From: Petrolisthes cinctipes
Taxonomy: Eukaryota; Arthropoda; Malacostraca; Decapoda; Porcellanidae
Assembly: GCA_033782935.1 (NCBI GenBank)
Contig: JAWQEG010001234.1
Span: forward strand, 814,501 to 878,500
Direction of reading: 5' to 3'
Length of the DNA stretch: 64,000 bases
Made by a program: the position numbers and the translations under genes. Below the pieces are notes generated by a model that was not told the origin of the DNA, made no database searches, and worked only from the letters and a program-made list of their open reading frames with translations. Within the stretch, counting starts at the first letter, position 1; the number at the start of each line of letters is the position of its first letter. Shown in pieces: positions 38,241 to 51,549 of the stretch.

Positions 38241-38262
38241 AAATACTCATTTTCAGTACCTG
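38241..38262. other. Orientation switch point in the satellite
   Basis: Up to about 38,248 the sequence follows a forward monomer as far as GTATATTGAAAATACTC. It should then continue TAACACGGAGTAGG. Instead it reads ATTTTCAGTACCTGTTTATA, which belongs to a reversed monomer, entered in its middle at the segment that normally reads CTTCTGTACCCGTTTATATC. The two sides join at different monomer phases, so there is no long perfect hairpin at the joint. The exact base is uncertain by a few positions. The pattern fits a single inversion or end-joining event inside an existing array. Confidence 0.93.
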
Positions 38263-39379
38263 TTTATATCTCAAATTCAGGCTCAAAACACCAAAAAATT
38301 CGATATTTTGGGGTCCCAGAAGCAATCTGTACATGCCTACTCAGTGCTAGAATATTTTCAAAATATAGGCCCAAAACATGCTAAAAATCGATATTTTAGG
38401 TGCCCAAAGTCGATATCTCAAATTCAAGTTCAAAACACCCGAAAATTCGATATTTTGGTGTCCCACAAGCGAACTGTCCATGCCTACCCCGTGTTAGAGT
38501 ATTTTCAAAGTACAGGCCCAAAACATACTGAAAATCGATATTTTAGTTGCCCCAAGTCGATATGTGCATGCATCTTCTGTACCCGTTTATATCTCAAATT
38601 CAGGCTCAAAACACCCGAAAATTCGATATTTTGGGGTCCCAGAAGCTATCTGTACATGCCTAGTCATTGCTAGAATGTTTTCAAAATATAGGCTCAAAAC
38701 ATCCTAAAAATCGATATTTTAAGTGTCTAATGTCGATATGTGCATGCATCTTCGGTACCCGTTTATATCTCAAATTCAGGCTCAAAACACCCGAAAATTC
38801 GGTATTTTTGGGTCCTATAAGCGATCTGTACATGCCTACTCCTAGTTAGAATGTTTTCAAGATACAGACCCAAAACATGCTCAAAATCGATATTTAAGGT
38901 GCCCAAAAGTCGATATGTGCATGCATCTTCTGTACCCGTTTATATCTCAAATTCAGGCTCAAAACACCCGAAAATTCGATATTTTGGAGTCCCTGAAGCG
39001 ATTTGTACATGCCTACTAGGTACTAGAATATTTTCAAAATATAGGCCCAAAACATGCTAAAAATCGATATTTTAGGTGCCCAAAGTCGATATCTCAAATT
39101 CAGTCCCAAAACACCCGGAAATTCGATATTTTGGGGTCCCAGAAGCGATCTCTACATACCTACTCCGTGTTAGAGTATTTTCAAAATACAGGCCCAAAAC
39201 ATGCTCAAAATCGATATTTTAGGTGCCCAAAGTCAATATGTGCATGCATTTTCCGTACCCGTATATATCTCAAATTCAGGCCCGAAACACCCGAAAATTC
39301 GATATTTTGAGGTCCCAGAAGCGATCTGTACATGCCTACTCCGGGTTAGAGTATTTTCAAAATACAGGCCCAAAACATG

Positions 39380-40760
39380 CTCAAAATCGAAATTTTTGGT
39401 GACCAAAGTCAATATGTGCATGCATTTTCTGTACCCGTTATATATCAAATTCAGCCTCCAAACACCCGAAAAATCGATATTATGGGGTCCCAGAAGCAAA
39501 CTATACATGCCTACTCAAATACAGGCCCAAAACATGCTGAAAATCGATATTTTAGGTCCCCAAAGTCAATATGTGTATGCATCTTCTGCACCCGTTTATA
39601 TCCCAAATTCAACCTGAAAACACCCGAAAATTCGATATTTTTGGGTCCCAGAAGCGATCTGTACATGCCTACTCTTAGTTATAATATTTACAAAATACAG
39701 GCCCAAAACATGCTGAAAATCGATATTTTAGGTGACCAAAGTCGATGTGTGCATGCATCTACTGTACCCGTTTGTATCTCAAATTCAGGCTCAAAACATC
39801 TGAAAAATCGGTTTTTTGGGGTCCTCGAAGCGATCTCTACATGCCTACTTCTAGTTAGAATGTTTTAAAGATATAGACCCAAAACATGCTCAAAATCGAT
39901 ATTTTAGGTGCCCAAAAGTCGTTATGTGCATGCATCTTATGTACCCGTTTATATCTCAAATTTAGGCTCCAAACACCCGAAAATTCGATATTTTGGGGTC
40001 CCAGAAGCGATCTGTACATGCCAACTCAGATACAGGCCCAAAACATGCTGAAAATCGATATTTTAGGTGCCCAAAGTAAATATGTGTATGCATCTTTTGC
40101 ACTCGTTTATATCTCAAATTCAACCTCAAAACACCCGAAAATTCGGTATTTTTGGGTCCAAGAAGTGATCTCTACATGCCTACTCCTAGTTAGAATGTTT
40201 TTAAGATACAGACCCAAAACTTTCTCAAAATCGATATTTTAGGTGCCGAAAGTCGATATCTCAAATTCAGGCACAAAAAACCTGAAAATTCGATATTTTG
40301 GGGTCCCAGAAGCGATCTGTACATGCCTACTCCGTGTTAGAGTATTTTCAAAATACAGGCCCAAAACATACAGAAAATCGATATTTTAGGTGCAGAAAAG
40401 TCAATATGTCCATGCATCTTCTGTACCCGTTTATATATCAAATTCAGGCTCCAAACACCCGGAAATTCGATATTTTGGGGTCCCAGAAGCAAACTCTACA
40501 TGCCTACTCAAATACAGGCCCAAAACATGCTGAAAATCGATATTTTAGGTCCCCAAAGTCAATATGTGTATGCATCTTCTGCACCCGTTTATATTCCAAA
40601 TTCAACCTGAAAACACCCGAAAATTCGATATTTTTGGGTCCCAGAAGCGATCTGTACATGCCTACTCTTAGTTATAATGTTTACAAAATACAGGCCCAAA
40701 ACATGCTGAAAATCGATATTTTAGGTGCCTAAAGTCAATATGTGTATGCAGCTTCTGCAC
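39380..40760 (-). repeat. About 993-bp spaced repeat pair
   Basis: The stretch about 39,430-39,760 recurs at about 40,425-40,755. Shared marks are the S2-type CTACTCAAATACAGGCCC (about 39,508 and 40,503), TTTAGGTCCCCAAAGTC, and CTACTCTTAGTTATAATRTT. Lengths and substitutions vary, so it is a diverged HOR pair. Confidence 0.72.
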
Positions 40761-41609
40761 CCGTGTATATCCCAAATTCTACCTCAAAACACCCGAAAAT
40801 TCGGTATTTTTGGTTCTTACAAGCGATATCTACATGCCTACTCCTAGTTAGAATGTTTTCAAGATACAGACCCAAGACATGCTCAAAATGATATTTTAGG
40901 TGCCCAAAAGTCGATATGTGCATGCATCTTCTATACCCGTTTATATCTCAAATTCAGGCTCTAAACACCCGAAAATTCAATATTTTGGGGTCCCAGAAGT
41001 GATCTGTACATGCCTACTCAGATACAGGCCCCAAACATGCTGAAAATCGATATTTTAGGTGCCCAAAGTCAATATGTGTATGCATCTTCTGCACTCGTTT
41101 ATATCTCAAATTCAACCTCAAAACACCCGAAAATTCGAAATTTTTGGGTCACAGAAGCGATCTGTACATGCCTACTCAGTACTAGAATGTTTTCAAAATA
41201 TAGGCTCAAAACATGCTAAAAATCGATATTTTAGGTGTCCAAAGTCGATAGATGCATGCATCTTCTGTACCCATTTATATCTCAAATTCAGGCTCAAAAC
41301 ATCCGAAAATTCGATATTTTTGGGTCCCAGAAGAGATCTGTACATGCCTTTTCCATGTTAAAATATTTTCAAATTACAGGCCCAAAACATACTGAAAATC
41401 GATCTTTTAGTTGCCCAAAAGTCGATATGTGCATGCATCTTCTGTACCCGTTTATATCTCAAATTCAGGCTCAAAACACCCGAAAATTCGATATTTTGGG
41501 GTCCCAGAAGCGATCTGTACATGCCTACTCAGTGCTAGAATATTTTCAAAATATAGGCCCAAAACATGCTAAAAATCGATATTTTAGGTGCCCAAAGTCG
41601 ATATCTAAA

Positions 41610-42590
41610 ATTCAGACCCAAAACACCCGAAAATTCGATATTTTGGGGTCCCAGAAGTGATCTGTACAAGCCTACTTAGTGCTAGAATATTTTCAAAATA
41701 TAGGCCCAAAACATGCTAAAAATCTATATTTTAGGTGCCCAAAGTCGATATCTCAAATTTATGCCCAAATCACCCGAAAATTCGATATTTTTGGGTCCCT
41801 GAAGCGATCTGTACATGCCTACTCAGTGCTAGAATATTTTCAAAACATAGGCCAAAAACATGCTCAAAATCGATATTTTAGGTGCCCAAAGACGATATCT
41901 CAAATTCAGGCTCAAAACACCCGAAAATTCGATATTTTGGGGTCCCAGAAGCGATCTGTACTTGCCTACTCCGTGTTAGAGTATTTTCAAAATACTGGCC
42001 CAAAACATACTGAAAATCGATCTTTTAGGTGCCCAAAAGTCGATATGTGAATGCATCTTCTTTACCAGTTTATATCTCTAATTCAGGCTCCAAACACCAG
42101 AAAATTCGATATTTTGGGGTCCCAGAAGCGATCTGTACATGCCTACTCAGATACATGCCCAAAACATGCTGAAAATCGATATTTTAGGTGCCCAAAGTCA
42201 ATGTGTATGCATCTTCTGCACCCTTTTATATATTAAATTCAACCTCAAAATACCCGAAAATTCGATATTTTTGGGTCCCAGAAGCGATCTGTACATGCCT
42301 ACTCAGTGCTAGAATGTTTTCAAATTATAGGCTCAAAACCTGCTCAAAATCGATATTTTAGGTGCCCAAAGTCGATATCTCAAATTCAGGCCCAAAACAC
42401 CCGAAAATTCGATATTTTGGGGTCCCAGAAGCGATTTGTACTTGCTTACTCCGTGTTAGAGCATTTTCAAAATACAGGCCCAAAACATACTGAAAATCGA
42501 TCTTTTAGGTGCCCAAAAGTCGATATGTGCATGCATCTTCCGTACCCGTTTAGATCTCAAATTCAGGCTCAAAACACCCGAAAATTCGAT
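41610..42590 (-). repeat. Distant repeat partner of 51.6 kb (copy 1)
   Basis: About 1 kb that matches 51,550-52,530 at an offset of about 9,940 bp. Shared marks are ATGCCCAAATCACCCG, CCCAAAGACGATATCTC, the CAGATACATGCCCAAAAC S2-type unit, and TTTTCAAATTATAGGCTC. Several substitutions separate the copies. Confidence 0.75.
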
Positions 42591-45500
42591 ATTTTGGGGT
42601 CCCAGAAGTGATCTGTACAAGCCTACTTAGTGCTAGAATATTTTCAAAATATAGGCCCAAAACATGCTAAAAATCTATATTTTAGGTGCCCAAAGTCGAT
42701 ATCTCAAATTCAGGCCCAAATCACCCGAAAATTCGATATTTAGGGGTCCCTGAAGCGATCTGTACATGCCTACTCAGTACTAGAATATTTTCAAAATATA
42801 GGCCCAAAACATGCTCAAAATCGATATTTTAGGTGCCCAAAGACGATATCTCAAATTCAGGCCCAAAACACCCGAAAATTCGATTTTTTGGGGTCCCAGA
42901 AGCGATCTGTACTTGCCTACTCAGTGTTAGAGTATTTTCAAAATACTGGCCCAAAACATACTAAAAAAATCGATCTTTTTGGTGCCAAAAACTCGATATG
43001 TGCATGCATCTTCTGTACCCGTTTATATCTGTAATTCAGGCTCCAAACACCCGAAAATTCGATATTTTGGGGTCCCAGAAGCGATCTGTACATGCCTACT
43101 CAGATACATGCCCAAAACATGCTGAAAATCGATATTTTAGGTGCCCAAAGTCAATGTGTATGCATCTTCTGCACTTGTTTATATATTAAATTCAACCTTA
43201 AAATACCCGAAAATTCGATATTTTTGGGTCCCAGAAGCGATCTCTACATGCCTACTCAGTGCTAGAATGTTTTCAAAATATAGGCTCAAAACATGCTCCA
43301 AATCGATATTTTAGGTGCCCAAAGTTGATATCACAAATTCAGGCCCAAAACACCCGAAAATTCGATATTTTGGGGTCCTAGAAGTGATCTGTACTTGCCT
43401 ACTCCGTGTTAGAGTATTTTCAAAATACAGGCCCAAAACATACTAAAAATCGATCTTTTAGGTTCCCAAAAGTCGATATGTGCATTCATCTTCCGTACCC
43501 GTTTATATCTCAAATTCAAGCCCAAAACACCCGAAAATTCGATATTTTGGGGTCCCAGAAGCCATCTGTACTTGCCTACTCCATGTTAGAGTATTTTCAA
43601 AATACAGGCCCAAAACATACTGAAAATCGATCTTTTAGGTGCCCAAAAGTCGATATGTGCATGCATCTTCTGTACCCGTTTATATCTCAAATTCAGGCTC
43701 CTAACGCCCGAAAATTCGATATTTTGGGGTCCCAGAAGCGATCTGTACATGCCTACTCAGATACAGGCCCAAAACATGCTGAAAATCGATATTTTAGGTG
43801 CCCAAAGTCAATGTGTATGCATCTTCTGCACCCGTTTATATATTAAATTCAACCTCAAAATACCCGAAAATTCGGTATTTTTGGGTCCTAGAAGCGATCT
43901 TTACATGCCTACTCAGTGCTAGAATGTTTTTCAAAATATAGGCTCAAAACATGCTCAAAATTGATATTTTAGGTGCCCAAAGTCGATATCTCAAATTCAG
44001 GCCCAAAACACCCGAAAATTCGATATTTTTGGGTCCCAGAAGAGATCTGTACATGCCTTTTCCATGTTAAAGTATTTTCAAAATACAGGCCCAAAACATA
44101 CTGAAAATCGATATTTTAGGTGCCAAAAGTCGATATGTGGATGCATCTTCTGTACCCGTTTATATCTCAAATTCAAGCTCCAAACACCCGAAAATTCGAT
44201 ATTTTGGGGTCCCAGAAGAGATCTGTACATGCCTACTCAGATACAGGTCCAAAACATGCTGGAAATCGATATTTTAGGTGCCCAATGTCAATATGTGTAT
44301 GCATCTTTTGCACCCGTTTATATCCCGAATTCAATCTCAAAACACCCGAAAATTCGATATTTTTGGGTCCCAGAAGCGATCAGTACATGCCTACTCAGTG
44401 CTAGAATATTTTCGAAATATAGGCCCAAAACAATCTAAAAATCGATATTTTAGGTGCCCAAACTCGATATCTGAAATTCAGGCCCAAAACACCCGAAAAT
44501 TCGATATTTTGGGGTCCCAGAAGCGATCTGTGCATGCCTACTCCGTGTTAGAGCATTTTCAAAATACAGACCCAAAACATGCTCAAAATCGATATTTTTG
44601 GTAACCAAAGTCAATATGTGTATGCATCTTCTGCACTCGTTTATATCTTAAATTCAACCTCAAAAAACCTGAAAATTCGATATTTTTGGGTCCCAGAAGC
44701 GATCTGTACATGCCTAGTCAATGCTAAAATGTTTTCAAAATATAGGCCCATAACATGCTAAAAATCGATATTTTAGGTGCCCAAAGTCGATATCTCAAAT
44801 TCAGGCCCAAAACGCCCGAAAATTCGATATTTTGGGGTCCCAGAAGCGATCTGTACTTGCCTACTCCGTGTTAGAGCATTTTCAAAATACAGGCCCAAAA
44901 CATACTGAAAATCGATCTTTTAGGTGCCCAAAAGTCGATATGTGCATGCATCTTCCGTACCCGTTTAGATCTCAAATTCAGGCTCAAAACACCCGAAAAT
45001 TCGATATTTTGGGGTCCCAGAAGTGATCTGTACAAGCCTACTTAGTGCTAGAATATTTTCAAAATATAGGCCCAAAACATGCTAAAAATCTATATTTTAG
45101 GTGCCCAAAGTCGATATCTCAAATTCAGGCCCAAATCACCCGAAAATTCGATATTTAGGGGTCCCTGAAGCGATCTGTACATGCCTACTCAGTACTAGAA
45201 TATTTTCAAAATATAGGCCCAAAACATGCTCAAAATCGATATTTTAGGTGCCCAAAGACGATATCTCAAATTCAGGCCCAAAACACCCGAAAATTCGATT
45301 TTTTGGGGTCCCAGAAGCGATCTGTACTTGCCTACTCAGTGTTAGAGTATTTTCAAAATACTGGCCCAAAACATACTAAAAAAATCGATCTTTTTGGTGC
45401 CAAAAACTCGATATGTGCATGCATCTTCTGTACCCGTTTATATCTGTAATTCAGGCTCCAAACACCCGAAAATTCGATATTTTGGGGTCCCAGAAGCGAT

Positions 45501-47270
45501 CTGTACATGCCTACTCAGATACATGCCCAAAACATGCTGAAAATCGATATTTTAGGTGCCCAAAGTCAATGTGTATGCATCTTCTGCACTTGTTTATATA
45601 TTAAATTCAACCTTAAAATACCCGAAAATTCGATATTTTTGGGTCCCAGAAGCGATCTCTACATGCCTACTCAGTGCTAGAATGTTTTCAAAATATAGGC
45701 TCAAAACATGCTCCAAATCGATATTTTAGGTGCCCAAAGTTGATATCACAAATTCAGGCCCAAAACACCCGAAAATTCGATATTTTGGGGTCCTAGAAGT
45801 GATCTGTACTTGCCTACTCCGTGTTAGAGTATTTTCAAAATACAGGCCCAAAACATACTAAAAATCGATCTTTTAGGTTCCCAAAAGTCGATATGTGCAT
45901 TCATCTTCCGTACCCGTTTATATCTCAAATTCAAGCCCAAAACACCCGAAAATTCGATATTTTGGGGTCCCAGAAGCCATCTGTACTTGCCTACTCCATG
46001 TTAGAGTATTTTCAAAATACAGGCCCAAAACATACTGAAAATCGATCTTTTAGGTGCCCAAAAGTCGATATGTGCATGCATCTTCTGTACCCGTTTATAT
46101 CTCAAATTCAGGCTCCTAACGCCCGAAAATTCGATATTTTGGGGTCCCAGAAGCGATCTGTACATGCCTACTCAGATACAGGCCCAAAACATGCTGAAAA
46201 TCGATATTTTAGGTGCCCAAAGTCAATGTGTATGCATCTTCAGCACCCGTTTATATATTAAATTCAACCTCAAAATACCCGAAAATTCGGTATTTTTGGG
46301 TCCTAGAAGCGATCTTTACATGCCTACTCAGTGCTAGAATGTTTTTCAAAATATAGGCTCAAAACATGCTCAAAATTGATATTTTAGGTGCCCAAAGTCG
46401 ATATCTCAAATTCAGGCCCAAAACACCCGAAAATTCGATATTTTTGGGTCCCAGAAGAGATCTGTACATGCCTTTTCCATGTTAAAGTATTTTCAAAATA
46501 CAGGCCCAAAACATACTGAAAATCGATATTTTAGGTGCCAAAAGTCGATATGTGGATGCATCTTCTGTACCCGTTTATATCTCAAATTCAAGCTCCAAAC
46601 ACCCGAAAATTCGATATTTTGGGGTCCCAGAAGAGATCTGTACATGCCTACTCAGATACAGGTCCAAAACATGCTGGAAATCGATATTTTAGGTGCCCAA
46701 TGTCAATATGTGTATGCATCTTTTGCACCCGTTTATATCCCGAATTCAATCTCAAAACACCCGAAAATTCGATATTTTTGGGTCCCAGAAGCGATCAGTA
46801 CATGCCTACTCAGTGCTAGAATATTTTCGAAATATAGGCCCAAAACAATCTAAAAATCGATATTTTAGGTGCCCAAACTCGATATCTGAAATTCAGGCCC
46901 AAAACACCCGAAAATTCGATATTTTGGGGTCCCAGAAGCGATCTGTGCATGCCTACTCCGTGTTAGAGCATTTTCAAAATACAGACCCAAAACATGCTCA
47001 AAATCGATATTTTTGGTAACCAAAGTCAATATGTGTATGCATCTTCTGCACTCGTTTATATCTTAAATTCAACCTCAAAAAACCTGAAAATTCGATATTT
47101 TTGGGTCCCAGAAGCGATCTGTACATGCCTAGTCAATGCTAAAATGTTTTCAAAATATAGGCCCATAACATGCTAAAAATCGATATTTTAGGTGCCCAAA
47201 GTCGATATCTCAAATTCAGGCCCAAAACGCCCGAAAATTCGATATTTTGGGGTCCCAGAAGCGATCTGTA
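42440..47270 (-). repeat. 2,415-bp tandem duplication
   Basis: Copy 1 is about 42,440-44,854 and copy 2 about 44,855-47,269, with a constant offset of 2,415 bp. Rare marks are shared, such as ACTAAAAAAATCGATC (about 42,960 and 45,375), ATCACAAATTCAGG, TCCTAACGCCCG, and ATTTTCGAAATATAGGC. One difference seen is CTTCTGCACCC near 43,824 versus CTTCAGCACCC near 46,239. The copies otherwise look identical where compared, so the event is very recent or an assembly duplication. Confidence 0.93.
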
Positions 47271-47749
47271 CTTGCCTACTCCGTGTTAGAGTATTTTCAA
47301 AATACAAGCCCAAAACATACTAAAAATTTATCTTTAAGGTGCCCAAAAGTCGATATGTGCATGCATCTTCCGTACCCGTTTATATCTCAAATTCAGGTTC
47401 AAAACACCCAAAAATTCGATATTTTGGGGTCCCAGAAGTGATCTGTACAAGCCTACTTAGTGCTAGAATATTTTCAAAATATAGGCCCAAAACATGCTAA
47501 AAATCTATATTTTAGGTGCCTAAAGTCGATATCTCAAATTCAGTCCCAAATCACCCGAAAATTCGATATTTTGGGGTCCCTGAAGCGAACTGTACATGCC
47601 TACTCCGTGTTAGAGTATTTTAAAAAAACAAGCCCAAAACATACTAAAAATCGATCTTTTAGGTGCCCAAAGGTCGATAGGTGCATGCATCTTCTATACC
47701 CGTTTATATCTCAAATTCAGGCTCCAAACACCCGAAAATTCGATATTTT

Positions 47750-48262
47750 GGGGTCCCAGAAGTGATCTGTACATGCCTACTCAGATACAGGCCCAAAACA
47801 TGCTGAAAATCGATATTTCAGGGTCCCAATGTCAATATGTGTATGCATCTTTTGCACCCGTTTATATCCCGAATTCAATCTCAAAACACCCGAAAATTCG
47901 ATATTTTTGGGTCCCAGAAGCGATCAGTACATGCCTACTCAGTGCTAGAATATTTTCGAAATATAGGCCCAAAACATTCTAAAAATCGATATTTTAGGTG
48001 CCCAAACTCGATATCTGAAATTCAGGCCCAAAACACCCGAAAATTCGATATTTTGGGGTCCCAGAAGCGATCTGTGCATGCCTACTCCGTGTTAGAGCAT
48101 TTTCAAAATACAGACCCAAAACATGCTCAAAATCGATATTTTTGGTAACCAAAGTCAATATGTGTATGCATCTTCTGCACTCGTTTATATCTTAAATTCA
48201 ACCTCAAAAAACCTGAAAATTCGATATTTTTGGGTCCCAGAAGCGATCTGTACATGCCTACT
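47750..48262 (-). repeat. Partial third copy of the 2,415-bp unit
   Basis: It matches about 46,620-47,133 at an offset of 1,129 bp, including TATCCCGAATTCAATCTC, ATTTTCGAAATATAGGC and CGATATTTTTGGTAACC. Its first monomer has ATTTCAGGGTCCCAATG where the other copies have TTTTAGGTGCCCAATG. Confidence 0.82.
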
Positions 48263-50379
48263 CAGTGCTAGAATGTTTTCAAAATATAGTCTCAAAACAT
48301 GCTAAAAATCGATATTTTAAGTGTCCAAAGTCGATACGTGCATGCATCTTCTGTACCCATTTATATCTCAAATTCAGGCTCAAAACAACCGAAAATTCGA
48401 TATTTTTGGGTCCCAGAAGAGATCTGTACATGCTTTTTCCATGTTAAAGTATTTTCAAAATACAGGCCTAAAACATACTGAAAATCGATCTTTTAGTTGC
48501 CCAAAAGTCGATATGTGCATGCATCTTCTGTACCCGTTTATATCTCAAATTCAGGCTCAAAACACCCGAAAATTCGATATTTTGGGGTCCCAGAAGCGAT
48601 CTGTACATGCCTACTCAGTGCTAGAATATTTTCAAAATATAGGCCCAAAACATGCTGAAAATCGATATTTTAGGTTACGAAAGTCAATATGTGCATGCAT
48701 CTTCTGTACCCGTTTATATCTCAAATTCAGGCTCAAAACACCCGAAAATTCGATATTTTGGGGTCCCAGAAGTAATCTGTACGAGCCTACTTAGTGCTAG
48801 AATATTTTCAAAATATAGGCCCAAAACATGCTAATAATCGATATTTTAAGTGTCCAAAGTTGATATGTGCATGCATATTCTGTACCCGTTTATATCTCAA
48901 ATTCAGGCTCAAAACACCTTAAAATTCGATATTTTGGGGTTCCAGAAGTGATCTGTACATGTCTACTTAGTGTTAGAATATTTTCAAAATATAGGCCCAA
49001 AACATGCTAAAAATCGATATTTTACGTGCTCAAAGTCGATATCTCAAATTCCCGCCCAAAACACCCGAAAATTCGATATTTTGGGGTCCCAGAAGCGAAC
49101 TGTACATGCCTACTCCGTGTTAGAGTATTTTCAAAGTAAAGGCCCAAAACATACTGAAAATCGATATATTAGTTGCCCAAAAGTCTATATGTGCATGCAT
49201 CTTCTGTACCCGTTTATATCTCAAATTCAAGCTCCAAACACCCGAAAATTCGATATTTTGGGGTCCCAGAAGCGATCTGTACATGCCTACTCAGAAACAG
49301 GTCCAAAACATGCTGAAAATCGATATTTTAGGTGCCCAAAGTCAATATGCGTATGCATCTTCTGCACCCGTTTATATCTCAAATTCAACCTCAAAACACC
49401 CGAAAATTCGGTATTTTTGGGTCCTAGAAGCGATCTCTACATGCCTACTCCTAGTTAGAATGTTTTCAAGATACAGACACAAAAACATGTTCAAAATCGA
49501 TATTTTAGGTGCCCAAAAGTCGATATGTGATGCATCTCAAATCTCAAATTCAGGCCCAAAACACCCGAAAATTCAATATTTTGGGGTCCCAGAAGCGATC
49601 TGTACATGCCTACTCCGTGTTAGAGTATTTTCAAAATACAGGCCCAGAACATGCACAAAATCGATATTTTATGTGCCCAAAGTCAATATGTGTATGCATC
49701 TTCTGCACTCGTTTATATCTCAAATTCAACCTCAAAAAACACCCGAAAACTCGATATTTTTGGGTCCCAGAAACGATCTGTACATGCCTACTCATTGCTA
49801 AAATATTTTCAAAATATAGGCTTGAAACATGCTAAAAATCGATCTTTTAAGTATCTAAAGTCGATATGTGCATGCATCTGCTGTACCCGTTTATATCTCA
49901 AATTCAGATTCAAAACACCCGAAAATTCGGTATTTTTGGGTCCTAGAAGCGATCTGTACATGCCTACTACTAGTTAGAAGGTTTTTAAGATACAGACCTA
50001 AAAACATGCTCAAAATCGATATTTTAGGTGCCCAAAAGTCGATATGTGCTTGCATCTTCAGTACCTGTTTATATCTCAAATTCAGGCTCAAAACACCCGA
50101 AAATTCGATATTTTTGGGTCGCAGAAGCGATCTGTACATGCCTACTCAGTGCTAAAATATTTTCTAAATATAGGCTCAAAACATGCTAAAAATCGATATT
50201 TTAAGTGTCCAAAGTTGATATGTGCATTCATCTTCTGTAACCGTTTATATCTCAAATTCAGGCTCAAAACACCTTATAATTCGATATTTTGGGGTCCCAG
50301 AAGTGATTTGTACATGTCTACTCAGTGTTAGAATATTTTCAAAATATAGGCCCAAAACACGCTAAAATCGATATTTTAG

Positions 50380-50952
50380 GTGCCCAAAGTCGATATCTCA
50401 AATTCAGGCCCAAAACACCCGAAAATTCGATATTTTGGGGTCCCAGAAGCGATCTGTACTTGCCTACTCCGTGTTAGAGTATTTACAAAATACAGGCCCA
50501 AAACATGCTCAAAATCGATATTTTTGGTGACCAAACTCAATATGTGTATGCATCTTCTGCACCCGTTTATATCCCAAATTCAACCTCAAAACACCCAAAA
50601 ACTCGATATTTTTGGGTCCCAGAAGCGATCTGTACATGCCTACTCAGTGCTAGAATGTTTTCTAAATATAGGCCCAAAACATGCTCAAAATCGATATTTT
50701 AGGTGCCTAAAGTCGATAACTCAAATTCAGGCCCAAAACACCCGAAAATTCGATATTTTGGGGTCCCAGAAGCGATCTGTACTTGCCTACTCCGTGTTAG
50801 AGTATTTTCAAAATACAGGACAAAAACATACTAAAAATCGATCTTTTAGGTGCCCAAAAGTCGATATGTGCATGCATCTTCTGTACCCGTTTATATCTCA
50901 AATTCAGGCTCAAAACACCCGAAAATTCGATATTTTGGGGTCCCAGAAGTGA
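50380..50952 (+). other. Satellite-internal open frame, 190 codons (probably non-coding)
   Basis: The longest open frame of the right arm. It is in the same phase relative to the monomer as the frame at 2,818-3,441, now on the plus strand because the array is inverted. It begins at a GTG, not an ATG. The translation repeats the motifs RKFDILGSQKR, AYSVLEYFQNTG and KVDMCMHLLYPFISQIQ. Similar frames of 185 codons start at 57,464, 59,092 and 60,898, one per mosaic HOR unit. Confidence 0.6.
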
Positions 50953-51549
50953 TCTGTACAAGCCTACTTAGTGCTAGAATATTTTCAAAATATAGGCCCA
51001 AAACATGCTAAAAATCTATATTTTAGGTGCCCAAAGTCGATATCTCAAATTCATGCCCAAATCACCCGAAAATTCGATATTTTTGGGTCCCTGAAGCGAT
51101 CTGTACATGCCTACTCAGTGCTAGAATATTTTCAAAATATAGGCCCAAAACATGCTCACAATCGATATTTTAGGTGCCTAAAGACGATATCTCAAATTCA
51201 GGCCCAAAACACCCGAAAATTCGATATTTTGGGGTCCCAGAAGCGATCTGTACTTGCCTACTCCGTGTTATAGTATTTTCAAAATACAGGCCCAAAACAT
51301 ACTGAAAATCGATCTTTTAGGTGACCAAAAGTCGATATGTGCATGCATCTTCCGTACCCGTTTATATCTCAAATTCAGGCCCAAAACACCCGAAAATTCG
51401 ATATTTTGGGGCCCCAGAAGCTATCTGTACATGCCTACTCCGTGTTAGAGTATTTTCAAAATACAGGCCCAAAACATACTCAAAATCGATATTTTTGGTG
51501 ACCAAACTCAATATGTGTATGCATCTTCTGCACCCGTTTATATCCCAAA

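Larger units (their letters stand above)
1..38249 (+). repeat. Left arm of satellite array, forward monomers
   Basis: Continuous head-to-tail satellite of about 147-177-bp monomers, all in the same orientation. Every monomer carries the landmarks GTACAGATCGCTTCTGGGAC, AAAATATCGAATTTTCGGG, GAATTTGAGATAT, AAAATATCGATTTT and GAGTAGGCATGTAC in that order. The window starts exactly at a GTACAGATCG landmark, so the array continues upstream. I saw no interruption by unique sequence, transposon ends, target-site duplications or RNA genes. Monomer subtypes differ by diagnostic substitutions (for example GGTTGAATTTGGGATAT, AAGATCTAAACGGG, CTTAAATATCG) and are arranged in local HORs listed separately. 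Stretches between the listed HORs hold the same satellite in less regular order. Confidence 0.97.

Noticed and set aside
38220..38290. Long palindrome or inverted terminal repeats of a transposon at the orientation switch
   Set aside because: The two sides meet at different monomer phases, so the joint is not a perfect palindrome. No target-site duplication or element body is seen.
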